From Saprospiraceae bacterium (GTDB lineage: Bacteria; Bacteroidota; Bacteroidia; Chitinophagales; Saprospiraceae): a stretch of 64,000 bases of DNA. Below are positions 1 through 9,957 of this stretch, in pieces. The notes beneath the pieces were generated by a model. That model saw only the letters and a program-made list of their open reading frames with translations, was not told the origin of the DNA and searched no databases. The translations under genes and the position numbers were made by a program. The DNA lies in assembly GCA_022841345.1 (NCBI GenBank), contig JALHRR010000018.1, positions 1-64,000 on the forward strand, read 5' to 3'. Positions within the stretch are counted from its first letter, which is position 1. The number at the start of each line of letters is the position of its first letter.

Positions 1-2
1 TA

Positions 3-3000
3 GGTAATTACGGCATATGGAATTTGGGCATTTTCAATAACAATGGAACACTTTCAATTGACAATGTCAATGGTATAGGCTTATATTTATATGGAGGGGC
101 ATTTACAAATGCAGGTGAAATATTTATCGGAAACTCAGCCCTGACTGCCCAGGATTGCATCCAAAATAACGGTGGTGTCTTTATTAATACATTAACAGGA
201 GGAATTACCCTTAATAGGTCATGGGGCAATAGTATATGGAATTTGTCGGGTAGCTTCGAAAACAGTGGAAAAATCAATGTTGGTTCTATTGCCAATACCG
301 GAAACGGAATTCTCAGTTACGCTCCTTTTAGTAATTACCTGGAGGCAGAAATATACATTGACCGGGTGCCTAATGGAATAATCAATACAAATGAATTTAC
401 CAATGCCGGCTTGATTCGGATGGGAGAAAACGCGCCTTTGACGGGAAGTGGTATCGCCAACGTACAAGGAGCTGCCGCGGTGTTCAACAACAATGCGGGC
501 GGAGACATCAGCATCAAACAAACGGCGGTGAATGGCGTACTGAATGAGGCCAACTCCACCTTCAACAACAACGCCTGCGCCACGCTCAGCATCTTCGACA
601 ACCTCAACAATAGCGGTACGTTCACCAACGCGGGCTTGTTTACGGTCAATACGACACAAACACATACCAATTCAGCCCTCACCAACAACGGAATCATCGT
701 CTATCCGCAGGGCAATCCCATCCTCAACGTGACCAACAACGAGATCGTCATTGCGCCCACCACAGCCAATACCTGCGATGTCATCAGTCCGGCTTTTGAC
801 TTGGGCAGCCCAGTGGACTTTACGATAATGGGCATCTTCACCGACGAAGCCGCTACGATGTCGGCAGGAACGTACACAACGGCTACCAATACGTTTACGC
901 CTGCAGCATTCCTGGCGCAAGGCGTTCACACGTTTTATGTAAAAATTACGGATGGTATCGGAGGCTGTACCCGCGTCCTGCCCTGGCAACTGACGACGCA
1001 GAATTGTTGCCCCACCATCAATGCCCCCACGATCACCCAACCCACCTGCGCTACCCCCACGGGTACCATCGTGGTGAATGCCACTGGCAACGGGGCGCTG
1101 GAATACAGCATCAACAACGGCAGCACCTGGCAAAGCTCGAATACTTTCGGCGGTCAGGCGCCCGGCAACTACCACATTAAAGTGCGCCTGCAGGCCAACC
1201 CGACTTGCGAAACCACCTACGGAAGCAACCCTGTGGTACTGAGTTCGCCATTTACCGCCTCCACCACTACGGACACCTGGACGGGCTGCGTTTCGACCGA
1301 CTGGGCTACGGCGGGTAACTGGGGGGACGGCAGCGTGCCAACGGCTGCGGATAACGTGACGATACCCAATGTGGCCAATGATCCTGTCATCATGAGCAGC
1401 ACGACGGCGCTTGCCAGGTCGGTGCTGGTGCAGGCTGGGGCCGTGCTTACTATCAACGCGATGGGGAGCTTGACGATCAATAACTCGGCTGTTCATGGCC
1501 TGGATAACTATGGCACCGTGGACAACAGCGGATCCATCATCGTGGGAAATGCAACTGCTATTGGCGCCATAGGCATTGTGCATCGTAATGGAGGCGCTTT
1601 TAATAATAAACCGGGAGGATACATTCAAATTGACCGGGCACTTGGTGGACAAGCATTTTATTCCATTGGCCTAGTAAACAATGAAGGCGCCATTGAAATT
1701 GGAAGCAATGCGGCTATCAGTGGAGAAGGAATCAGAATGGCAGGGAATACATTTAACAACAAATCAGGCGGCTCTATTCAAATTGACCAAACGGGTAATC
1801 AGGCCATGCTTGTACAAGCTGGAGCTTTGCTCAGCATCAATGACATGGGGAGTTTGACGATTAATGGCGCGGGTGTTCACGGCCTTGATAATTATGGAAC
1901 AGTGGAAAATAGCGGCTCCATAATATTAGGAAACACAAGTACTATTGGCGCTATTGGCATCGTCCATCGCAATGGCGGCGCTTTTAATAATAAACCGGGA
2001 GGATTTATACAAATTGATCGCGCATTAGGGGCTCAAGCATTTTATTCTGTGGGTCTGGTCAACAATGAGGGCGCTATAAATATTGGAAGCAATGCTGCCG
2101 TCAGTGGAGAAGGTATCAGACTGGAAGGGAATACCTTTAACAACAAACCTGGAGGGAATATCCAGATTGACAGCATAGGCAGTCACGCCATTCGAATGCT
2201 CAATACCGGTACTATACTGAACAATGAGGCGCTTATCGAGATCGGTAGCCAATCAGAAGTTAGAGGTAATGGAATCAGAAATGGAAATGGTTGCACTTTT
2301 AATAATAGGACTGGCGGGGATATCCGGATCAATCGAATAGGTATTTACGGTACAAATGGCATACCCTGTATTGTGAATTTTGGAACATTCACGAACGATG
2401 CGGAGATTACCGTCGGCAATGGCGTGCTACTTTATGGGCAAGATGGTATTCAGAACGTTAACGGCAGTTTTACAAACAGTGTGACGGGGATTATATCTAT
2501 TGAGAAACCCTGGGGCAATGGTATCTGGAACTTCTCCGGTACTTTCCAAAATGCGGGACAAATCACGATTAGTGACGTCTTCAATTCTAATACTGGAAAC
2601 TTCAGCACGGGTATTCTAAGTACCGCCCCTTTTAGCAATCATGCAGGGGCAGAAATCCACATAGATCAGGTGGCCAGTGGGATTGTCAGCACCAATGCGT
2701 TCACCAATGCCGGCTTGATTCGGATGGGAGAAAATGGGCCCTTGGTGGGCAGTGGTATTGCTAACATACAAGGAGCTAATGCTGTGTTCAACAACATTGC
2801 GGGAGGTGACATCAGCATCAAACAAACGGCGGTGAATGGGGTGCAAAATGACCTAAATTCCACCTTCAACAACAACGCCTGTGCCACACTCAGCATCTTT
2901 GACAACCTCAACAACAGTGGCATATTTACAAATTCCGGGTTGTTGACAGTCAATACCGTGCAAGCGCACACTAACTCAACATTGATAAATAACGGTATAA

Positions 3001-4427
3001 TTGAGTATCCACAAGGTAATCCTATTCCGAATGTTGTAAATAATGATATCATCATTCAACCTATTATGGCAGATTGTATTTCAGTGATGAATGCGCTGGA
3101 CTTAGGTGCAGCAAATAGCTTTACTGCCGGTGCCATTTGGTATCTGAACGAAGGGCTGAGTATGCCTGGTGGATCTTATAATCAGGGAACAAATATTTTT
3201 ACACCGACCAATTTGGCTCAGGATAACCCAACTACATTTTATTTTAATGTAACAGATAATACAAATGCCTGCAGCAGAACAGTTTCAATATTAGTTACAA
3301 TGAGTGATACTACGCCTCCTTCAGTTGAATGCTTCGACCAAACCATTAACTTCAATGGAGAATTAAACATTTCTCTAGTCTCCGAAGATCTGGTGGATGC
3401 AGAAGATGCTTGTGGTATTCAAAGCATTGTATTATCCCCGGCAATTATCAATAGTAGTCAAGTCGGTCAGACGATCCCGGTCCAGGTTACAGTCACCGAT
3501 GTTAATGGTAACTCCGCTTTCTGTACCAGTCAAATTAATACAAGCGGATTGCCTCCGGGCTGGAGTCAAAACATCAATGGTGTCGGATGCTCAAATGGAA
3601 ATGATATTGATTATAATTATAACACTCAAATCTGGACAGCAACAAGCACTAATTGCTACTATAGCTCACCTTTTACAGCTGATGCTATGGCATTTGCTCA
3701 GAGAACTTTATGTGGTGATGGCAGTATCACCGCTCAGGTTACCGGGATCAGCGGATCAGCTTTGGGATGGGCGGGTGTAGTCATGCGCGAAAGCAACTCG
3801 GCTGGGGCAAAGAAAGCACAGCTGACAACAAATATGGCAGGGAATCAAAGCCGCAGAGAATTTAGAGTAATGACTAACGGTTCTGCTATTCCTCAGAATT
3901 TTGCTGCTCAAAACAAATTCTGGTTGAGACTAGTAAGATCGGGGAATCAATTCATCATGTATAATTCTTCCAATGGAGTTCAGTGGGCTATGGTGGGTAC
4001 TCAAACAATTGCCATGGGTAGTTGCATCCAAATTGGCTTAGTGACTACTAATTATACATCCAATAGCACTGTGATTGCCACATTTGCAAATGTATCCTAT
4101 ACCGGAAATGGGCCAATATTGAATGCTACTAATCCTGAAAATGGAATTTTAACAGAAGTGGCTAATTTTCACCCAGATTTCAATGTATATCCAAATCCTA
4201 CTTCAGGAGAATTAAATATAGACTTGCAGGAATTCATCGGTAAAAATGTACAGATCGAGCTTTATAGCCTGGAAGGAAAGCTGATGCAATTGATTCAATT
4301 AGATGAAGTGCTTCAAAACACACAGACCATGCTCATGGACAGGTATGCCAATGGAATGTATTTTGTGAAATTGAAAACAGCCGGATTGCCGGATGTGACG
4401 AAGAGGGTGGTGCTTACGAAAGAGTAA
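3..4427 (+). CDS. T9SS-secreted repeat-rich surface protein, 5' partial
   Basis: The reading frame is open to the left edge of the window, so the N-terminus and signal peptide are missing; a TTG at 24 is only an internal codon. About 1,000 residues consist of Asn/Gly-rich beta-strand repeats (variants of FTNAG, FNNxxGGxI, GIWN) resembling autotransporter-like or beta-helix adhesins. Then follow a HYR-like domain (nt about 3305-3540), a Cys-containing GLPxGWSQN domain (3546-4110), and a C-terminal type A T9SS sorting domain starting at YPNPTSGELN (about 4190-4424). The role is probably surface attachment or matrix, which is inference. The gene contains a 384-bp tandem duplication and a larger duplicated block. 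Base composition changes inside it: about 420-1500 is visibly GC-richer than the rest. The next gene carries the same C-terminal cassette. Confidence 0.85.
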   Translation, partial: GNYGIWNLGIFNNNGTLSIDNVNGIGLYLYGGAFTNAGEIFIGNSALTAQDCIQNNGGVFINTLTGGITLNRSWGNSIWNLSGSFENSGKINVGSIANTGNGILSYAPFSNYLEAEIYIDRVPNGIINTNEFTNAGLIRMGENAPLTGSGIANVQGAAAVFNNNAGGDISIKQTAVNGVLNEANSTFNNNACATLSIFDNLNNSGTFTNAGLFTVNTTQTHTNSALTNNGIIVYPQGNPILNVTNNEIVIAPTTANTCDVISPAFDLGSPVDFTIMGIFTDEAATMSAGTYTTATNTFTPAAFLAQGVHTFYVKITDGIGGCTRVLPWQLTTQNCCPTINAPTITQPTCATPTGTIVVNATGNGALEYSINNGSTWQSSNTFGGQAPGNYHIKVRLQANPTCETTYGSNPVVLSSPFTASTTTDTWTGCVSTDWATAGNWGDGSVPTAADNVTIPNVANDPVIMSSTTALARSVLVQAGAVLTINAMGSLTINNSAVHGLDNYGTVDNSGSIIVGNATAIGAIGIVHRNGGAFNNKPGGYIQIDRALGGQAFYSIGLVNNEGAIEIGSNAAISGEGIRMAGNTFNNKSGGSIQIDQTGNQAMLVQAGALLSINDMGSLTINGAGVHGLDNYGTVENSGSIILGNTSTIGAIGIVHRNGGAFNNKPGGFIQIDRALGAQAFYSVGLVNNEGAINIGSNAAVSGEGIRLEGNTFNNKPGGNIQIDSIGSHAIRMLNTGTILNNEALIEIGSQSEVRGNGIRNGNGCTFNNRTGGDIRINRIGIYGTNGIPCIVNFGTFTNDAEITVGNGVLLYGQDGIQNVNGSFTNSVTGIISIEKPWGNGIWNFSGTFQNAGQITISDVFNSNTGNFSTGILSTAPFSNHAGAEIHIDQVASGIVSTNAFTNAGLIRMGENGPLVGSGIANIQGANAVFNNIAGGDISIKQTAVNGVQNDLNSTFNNNACATLSIFDNLNNSGIFTNSGLLTVNTVQAHTNSTLINNGIIEYPQGNPIPNVVNNDIIIQPIMADCISVMNALDLGAANSFTAGAIWYLNEGLSMPGGSYNQGTNIFTPTNLAQDNPTTFYFNVTDNTNACSRTVSILVTMSDTTPPSVECFDQTINFNGELNISLVSEDLVDAEDACGIQSIVLSPAIINSSQVGQTIPVQVTVTDVNGNSAFCTSQINTSGLPPGWSQNINGVGCSNGNDIDYNYNTQIWTATSTNCYYSSPFTADAMAFAQRTLCGDGSITAQVTGISGSALGWAGVVMRESNSAGAKKAQLTTNMAGNQSRREFRVMTNGSAIPQNFAAQNKFWLRLVRSGNQFIMYNSSNGVQWAMVGTQTIAMGSCIQIGLVTTNYTSNSTVIATFANVSYTGNGPILNATNPENGILTEVANFHPDFNVYPNPTSGELNIDLQEFIGKNVQIELYSLEGKLMQLIQLDEVLQNTQTMLMDRYANGMYFVKLKTAGLPDVTKRVVLTKE
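1428..2195 (+). repeat. In-gene tandem duplication, 2 x 384 bp
   Basis: Two adjacent 128-codon units (1428-1811 and 1812-2195) both begin VQAG and continue through SLTIN, HGLDNYGTV, GAIGIVHRNGGAFNN and FNNKxGG. The reading frame is kept, so copy number could vary by recombination without breaking the gene. Confidence 0.85.
2508..3057 (+). repeat. Second copy of a 550-bp in-gene block
   Basis: This block repeats 204-753 at a distance of 2,304 bp. Both contain GLIRMGEN, GGDISIKQTAVNGV, NNNACATLSIFDNLNNSG and YPQGNP. The upstream copy is GC-richer at synonymous sites than this copy, although the proteins are close. Confidence 0.8.
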
Positions 4428-4659
4428 AAGAGCCTAACTCAACTAACAAATTTTAGGATTACAATTATTTCCAAATACTTCGCCGCTCCAAATCATCGGC
4501 CTTTATTTTTAAATGTAAAAAAACAATACGATTACGTAATTAGTCGGATTAGTTTTATTGAAATAAATTGCGTTCTTTGCTATACGCACAAACTCAGTTG
4601 GCCCTGAAGTTGCTGGACTGCTGGCAACTTTCAAAAGTATCACCTAAAATTTTTATACT

Positions 4660-7182
4660 ATGTCAAAAATTTTACTACCATTAACCCGGCAGATGCAATG
4701 GGCCCTGATTCCTTTGCTTCTTTTGGCATTGACCCGGCAGGTCTGGGGGCAGTGTAACAATGCCTCTCAATACCCCTCTACCCCCATTGATTTGGCGTCG
4801 ACCAATGCTTCAGGCGCTACTACAACCATCACGACCTGTAATTTTTCCGGCGAGTATTCCGTACTTATCGATGCTGTCTCCGGTAATTCCTATCGGTTTA
4901 CCACTAGCATTTCTGCAGATTACTTTACGATTCGTTCCGGATCTCCGGGCGGTCCGGTTGTGGGCTCCGGTACTCAACCCTTAACCGTCACTGCGGGAGT
5001 CAGCGGATCGCTTTATGTGCATATCAACTCCAGTGCCGACTGTCCTTCAGACGTCACCTGCCGCCAGACGGCTGTCCAATGTACCAGTTGTGCGGGAGGC
5101 GGCTGTATCAACAGCACCGTTTACCCCGCGCTCGGCATAAGCCTCAGTCTGACCAATACGACCGGCGCGGTTCAACAGATCACCTCTTGTCAATTTAGTG
5201 GGGAATACTACAGTGTGGCCGATGTGATCGCCGGCAAATCGTACACCTTCTCCAGTAGTGCAGGAACGGACTGGATCACAGTGCGCGTAGGTACATTCAA
5301 TGGAACCATACTTGGCCAGGGCGCCGGCTCTGTGGCGGTCACGCCTTCGACCACCGCCCCCCTGTTTATTCACAATAACGCCAATGCAAGTTGCGGCACC
5401 AATACCATTTGCCGTGTTTCAAGTGTACAGTGTACCAATTGTCTTTGTCAAAATAGCATCCAGTTCCCGTCCTCAGCGGTAAGCCTCAACCCGACAAATA
5501 CTACAGGCGCCACACAGACCGTAACCACCTGCAATTTTGCCACAGAATATTTTGTACTAACGAACGTGCTGGCACTGAAAAACTATACCATAACCAGCAG
5601 CGTTGGAACTGACTGGCTGACGGTACGGGGAGGTAGCGCTGGCGGTCCTGTGCTGTTTGAGGGGACTACCCCGCTGGCCATTACCCCGACCAGCATCACA
5701 GATTTGTACGTACACGTCAATACGAATTTTGCTTGCGGTACAAACTCAACCTGTCGTATCACTGCAGTGCAATGCACCAACTGCGACCCGACGCCGCCCT
5801 GCATCCCAAGCCCGACCTTTCCCACCAACGGTTCTACTGCTTGTCCTACTGCGATGGTGGTGTTATCCTGGCCTGCTTCTATCGGAGCGACCAGCTACGA
5901 TGTTTACTTTGGAACGACTGCTGTGCCGCCTTTTGTTGGCAATGTAGTCTCGAATAGTATGGCTGTCATCACGCCGACTATGGGAACTTATTTCTGGCGC
6001 ATCGCCCCGAGGAATGCCAGTGGGCCAACTACATCTTGTACCACCTGGAGTTTTACCAGGCAGGACATTGCCCCGCCAACCATACAGTGCTTCAACCAAA
6101 CTGTCATCTTCAATGGTGAAACGAGTATACCGCTCGACCCGAATAACCTGGTAGATGCCACAGACAACTGCGGCATACAAAGTATAAGTCTATCCTCAAA
6201 CAGCATCGCCAGCAGCCAAATTGGTCAAACAATCCCGGTACTTGTGACCGTAACAGATGTGAATGGTAATTCAGCTACTTGTACCAGTCAAATAACAGTA
6301 AGCGGATTGCCTTCCGGTTGGAGCCAAAACATTAATGGTGTCGGTTGTGCAAATGGAAATAATATAGTATACAATGAATCCACTGAGGTTTGGACTGCTA
6401 CCAGTACAAATTGTTATTATTCATCACCATTCACTTCTGATGCCACAGCATTTGCACAAAGAACTTTATGCGGTAATGGCAGTATCACTGCAGAAATTAC
6501 AGGAATTGGCGGTACAGCTTTGGGTTGGGCAGGTATCATCATGCGTGAAAATAATGCTCCTGGCGCCAGGAAAGTACAGTTAATGACAAATCTTAGCAAC
6601 TTATTGCGTCGCGAGGTCAGGTCTGTAGCAAATGGTCCTGCAGTTCCACAGCAATCTCAGGCATTTAACAGATATTGGCTTCGCCTGGTAAGAACAGGTA
6701 ATCAGATAGTAGGCTATAGTTCTTCGAATGGAATCAACTGGTTCCAGGCTATGGCAATTAATATGCCGATGAATGCTTGTATAGAAATGGGTTTGGTGGT
6801 GACAAATTATGATCAGTATAGCAGTGTGACCGCCACCTTCGAAAATGTATCGTATACAGGTAATGGACCCGTACCCGCTGCTACTCCAAACGGTAATGGA
6901 GTTGTAGTAGCTATGGACCAGTACCAACCTGATTTCTCAGTCTATCCAAATCCTACATCCGGAGAATTGAATATCGACTTGCAGGAATACATTGGCAAAA
7001 ATGTACAAATTGAGTTGTACAGCCTGGAAGGTAAGCTGATGCAATTGATTCAATTAGATGAAATCCTTCAAAACACACAGACGATGCTTCTGGACAGATA
7101 TGCCAGTGGAATGTATTTTGTCAAATTGAAATCAGCCGGACTGCCGGATGTAATAAAGAGGTTTGTAATACAGAAAAGTTAA
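4660..7182 (+). CDS. T9SS-secreted protein with three Cys-rich repeats
   Basis: 840 residues. A signal peptide ends around VWGQ (residues 28-31). Three repeats of about 113 residues follow (about 32-144, 149-261, 263-375), each starting with a Cys, holding TTC or TSC in the middle and ending QCTxC; the even Cys count suggests disulfides. Next come a fibronectin III-like segment (about 376-468), a HYR-like domain (about 470-545), the GLPSGWSQN domain (about 548-735) and a type A T9SS sorting domain (about 758-840). The last 250 codons are nearly identical at DNA level to the end of the preceding gene. It is likely anchored to or released from the outer surface. The exact function is unknown. 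Confidence 0.9.
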   Translation: MSKILLPLTRQMQWALIPLLLLALTRQVWGQCNNASQYPSTPIDLASTNASGATTTITTCNFSGEYSVLIDAVSGNSYRFTTSISADYFTIRSGSPGGPVVGSGTQPLTVTAGVSGSLYVHINSSADCPSDVTCRQTAVQCTSCAGGGCINSTVYPALGISLSLTNTTGAVQQITSCQFSGEYYSVADVIAGKSYTFSSSAGTDWITVRVGTFNGTILGQGAGSVAVTPSTTAPLFIHNNANASCGTNTICRVSSVQCTNCLCQNSIQFPSSAVSLNPTNTTGATQTVTTCNFATEYFVLTNVLALKNYTITSSVGTDWLTVRGGSAGGPVLFEGTTPLAITPTSITDLYVHVNTNFACGTNSTCRITAVQCTNCDPTPPCIPSPTFPTNGSTACPTAMVVLSWPASIGATSYDVYFGTTAVPPFVGNVVSNSMAVITPTMGTYFWRIAPRNASGPTTSCTTWSFTRQDIAPPTIQCFNQTVIFNGETSIPLDPNNLVDATDNCGIQSISLSSNSIASSQIGQTIPVLVTVTDVNGNSATCTSQITVSGLPSGWSQNINGVGCANGNNIVYNESTEVWTATSTNCYYSSPFTSDATAFAQRTLCGNGSITAEITGIGGTALGWAGIIMRENNAPGARKVQLMTNLSNLLRREVRSVANGPAVPQQSQAFNRYWLRLVRTGNQIVGYSSSNGINWFQAMAINMPMNACIEMGLVVTNYDQYSSVTATFENVSYTGNGPVPAATPNGNGVVVAMDQYQPDFSVYPNPTSGELNIDLQEYIGKNVQIELYSLEGKLMQLIQLDEILQNTQTMLLDRYASGMYFVKLKSAGLPDVIKRFVIQKS

Positions 7183-7220
7183 GTTTTGAGGTAGAGATTA
7201 TAATAATCACTTCGAATTGA

Positions 7221-7259
7221 AAAAAGAAGGTCGTCCGGTATCGGGGGACCTTTTCTTTT
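7221..7259 (+). terminator. Rho-independent terminator
   Basis: A GGTC/GACC-based hairpin is flanked by A-rich and T-rich tracts just after the stop at 7182; it could work in both directions. Confidence 0.6.
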
Positions 7260-7562
7260 AAGCATTTTTGAATCGATCAAAATGTATGTATTGTTCTCTG
7301 AAAAGTCCGAATTTGGATACTATTTGTGTACAACCTTGTAAGTGAGTGTTCTGATAACTATTCAGATTACTATCAGGAATTATTTACAAATTTCGTGAAA
7401 ATTAAATACTACTTTACAGTAGTTTAGTGGAGAGTGTGTTATTTTCGTATTAACGACTTATGTGGCGTTCTTGAAATTAATCAAATTCAAACTGATCAGT
7501 TTTAAAAAGCAATCTATTCTTAAGTATTAATTTTATTTCTTCATTCATAAATATTTTCGCGC
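7260..7562. other. AT-rich gap before the third secreted gene
   Basis: About 300 bp of AT-rich sequence with no convincing reading frame or RNA. A weak -7-like box (TATTTTCG) lies just before the ATG at 7563. Nothing else is recognised. Confidence 0.4.
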
Positions 7563-9641
7563 ATGAATTACAATTACACCAAACTAACATTTCGAACAAT
7601 TATTTACTCGTTATTTTTCCTCACAATGCATAACGGACTTTCAGCCCAGTGCACAGCTGCCCCACCTGTTGTTGTACCCAATGAATATGCTACTACCGCT
7701 GCTGCTTTAACATTTCTCGGGCCATTATCAACTTCTGCAAGAACTTACCAATTGCTGATAAACTCAAATCAAAATACCAATCTGGTAGGTAAGCAATTAA
7801 CAGGAATTACTTTTCGTATTCCGGCCAATGCTACAGGACCATGGCCAACAGCTGCCATAAATTTCGCAAATTTCGACATCTATCTCAGCCAGTCGGTTGC
7901 TCCGGCAGACCGCAGTCTTACATTTGCCGACAACATAGTAGGGCCGCAGACTCAGGTTCGTGATGGAAATTTGGCGATAGCAGCAAATGCATTTCCATCC
8001 GGCACCAATCCCAATGGTTTTGGGGTGAATATCGAATTTGATACCCCATATGAATATACAGGAGGCCACCTGCTGGTCGAAATTCGTCATACCGGATTTA
8101 CAGGCACCAGCCGCAGCGTGGAAGCAGTAGGAACAACAGCAGCACTAGGATATGGGATCAACTTCAGTGCCGCATGGACAGGAAGTTATACCGGTGTTAC
8201 CGGTTCTCAGGGTAATTTTGCAGTTGTACAATTTACATCTCAGACATGTGGACCTGTCATAGAGCTTTGTCCTACTTTGACTGCAGCAGCTCCTGCAGTC
8301 ACTGTTGTAAATAGTTCTTGTGGAGAGGCTTGCTCTTTAAATGCTGGTAGTATTACTGCTCCAACAGCTGCTTGCCCAGCGGGTTCTACGCTTCAATACT
8401 CCATCAATGGAGGTTCCAGCTGGACCACAAGCTTGCCTTCCTATAACCAAAGCGGTCCGGCACAAACTATCATGACCCGTTGCAATTGCATTGTTGATAC
8501 CGGTATATCCAGCCCGACGAGCAGTGTGACAACTGCACCTGCGGGTTGTGCTTTACCTTCTGCTCCCAGTATTAGCATTACAAATAACGTTTGTCCGTCT
8601 ACAAGTGGAAGTATTATTGCTACAGGATGTGGTGCAGGAACCGTATTAGAATATGCTACCTCATCAAATGGGCCATGGACTACAACAGCACCAACTTATA
8701 CCGGTGAAGTATTCACGGTATTTGCTCGTTGCCGCAATACAACCAGTGCATGTATAAGTTCTATCTCTTCTGCTAATACCGCTCCGGAAGAATGTAGTGT
8801 TTGTCCTGATTTGAGTGCATCTGCTCCTCAGGCACAAGTAGTAAACAGTATCTGTAATAATAATTGTACCCTAATAAATGGTTCCATTACAGGAGCTAAT
8901 AAATGTCCGTTTGGATCTACAGTACAATACTCTACTAACAGCGGATCGACCTGGAGCACAACTGTACCCACCTACAACCAGGCAGGACCACAAACCATAA
9001 TGACCCGCTGCAATTGTAACATCGATATTACTATTTCCAGCCCAACCAGCAGCGTGACCACGGCACCAGCTAATTGCAATGTATCAGCCGCACCTTCCAT
9101 CACTATTACCAATAACGTTTGCCCATCTACTTCCGGTGTTATTTCAGCAACAGGATGTGCAGCGGGCTATGTAGTAGAATATGCTCTTACCGCAAACGGC
9201 CGATGGTCAAATACACCTCCTGCGTACACAACTACCGCATTTACAGTATACGCGCGTTGCAGAAATACTACTACTAATTGTGTGAGTGCAGTTGCATCAG
9301 CCACCACCGCTCCCACAGCTTGTCCGGCTAATAATACTTCACCTCTTCCAGGTAATGCATATACCAATATGGTATCGCAGTTGCGGCCTGATTATAGTGT
9401 CTATCCCAATCCCACATCGGGAGAGTTGAATATATTTCTACAAGAATATGCAGGCAGAAATGCTCTTATTGAGATTTTTAGTCTGGAAGGTACTTTACTG
9501 AAATCAATTCGAATAGATGAAGTGCATCAAACTACAGAAACCATTCATCTGGATGCTTATCCTACTGGAATGTATTTTGTGAAATTGAAATCTGCTGGGT
9601 TGCCGGACGTGACGAAAAGAATAGTGCTGACGAAGAATTAA
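7563..9641 (+). CDS. T9SS-secreted protein with paired Cys-rich repeats
   Basis: 692 residues with a signal peptide ending LSAQ (about residues 26-29). Residues 30-235 form a beta-rich N-terminal domain with no family I can name. Two alternating repeat types follow, each twice: one with SSPTSSVTTAP and MTRCNC, the other with ITNNVCPSTSG and FARCRNTT or YARCRNTT. The protein ends in a sorting domain beginning YPNPTSGELNIFLQE. Unlike its neighbours it lacks the HYR and GLPxGW domains. Same orientation and similar spacing as the two upstream genes; the DNA of the sorting domain resembles theirs, pointing to a shared origin of the C-termini. Function unknown, probably cell-surface. Confidence 0.88.
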   Translation: MNYNYTKLTFRTIIYSLFFLTMHNGLSAQCTAAPPVVVPNEYATTAAALTFLGPLSTSARTYQLLINSNQNTNLVGKQLTGITFRIPANATGPWPTAAINFANFDIYLSQSVAPADRSLTFADNIVGPQTQVRDGNLAIAANAFPSGTNPNGFGVNIEFDTPYEYTGGHLLVEIRHTGFTGTSRSVEAVGTTAALGYGINFSAAWTGSYTGVTGSQGNFAVVQFTSQTCGPVIELCPTLTAAAPAVTVVNSSCGEACSLNAGSITAPTAACPAGSTLQYSINGGSSWTTSLPSYNQSGPAQTIMTRCNCIVDTGISSPTSSVTTAPAGCALPSAPSISITNNVCPSTSGSIIATGCGAGTVLEYATSSNGPWTTTAPTYTGEVFTVFARCRNTTSACISSISSANTAPEECSVCPDLSASAPQAQVVNSICNNNCTLINGSITGANKCPFGSTVQYSTNSGSTWSTTVPTYNQAGPQTIMTRCNCNIDITISSPTSSVTTAPANCNVSAAPSITITNNVCPSTSGVISATGCAAGYVVEYALTANGRWSNTPPAYTTTAFTVYARCRNTTTNCVSAVASATTAPTACPANNTSPLPGNAYTNMVSQLRPDYSVYPNPTSGELNIFLQEYAGRNALIEIFSLEGTLLKSIRIDEVHQTTETIHLDAYPTGMYFVKLKSAGLPDVTKRIVLTKN

Positions 9642-9684
9642 TTCTATTGTTGATTTACTTTCAATAATCCTTATAACTATAATT

Positions 9685-9716
9685 AAAGGGCATCCATTCA
9701 GGTTGCCCTTTTTTCT
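9685..9716 (+). terminator. Rho-independent terminator
   Basis: AAAGGGCA pairs with TGCCCTTT, followed by a T-tract, 44 bp after the stop at 9641. Confidence 0.8.
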
Positions 9717-9957
9717 TTATTCGACGATTTAATAAAGTGTGGTTTCAGAATAAGATTGAAAAAATGTGTTATATGAGATAAATGATTTCACTTATTTTTT
9801 AAATTTAAGCTCGAAATTCAAATCCTTCTGTTCAACCTTACCTCACATGCAGATGTCTGTTGGCATTTGTTTTCCTGAAAAACTTCTTTTTCTGTCCGGA
9901 AGTCTCTTGCATTAAATCAAGTGCCAATCATTATTTAATTTCAAAAATATTGATGGT
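9717..9957. other. Gap with no recognised feature
   Basis: With the terminator, the gene-free stretch is 316 bp. No reading frame, RNA or clear promoter box was found. Confidence 0.4.

Noticed and set aside
672-1652. 326-residue minus-strand frame inside the first gene
   Set aside because: It is antisense to the GC-rich part of a clear T9SS protein; low-complexity Arg/Gly/His content indicates a shadow frame.
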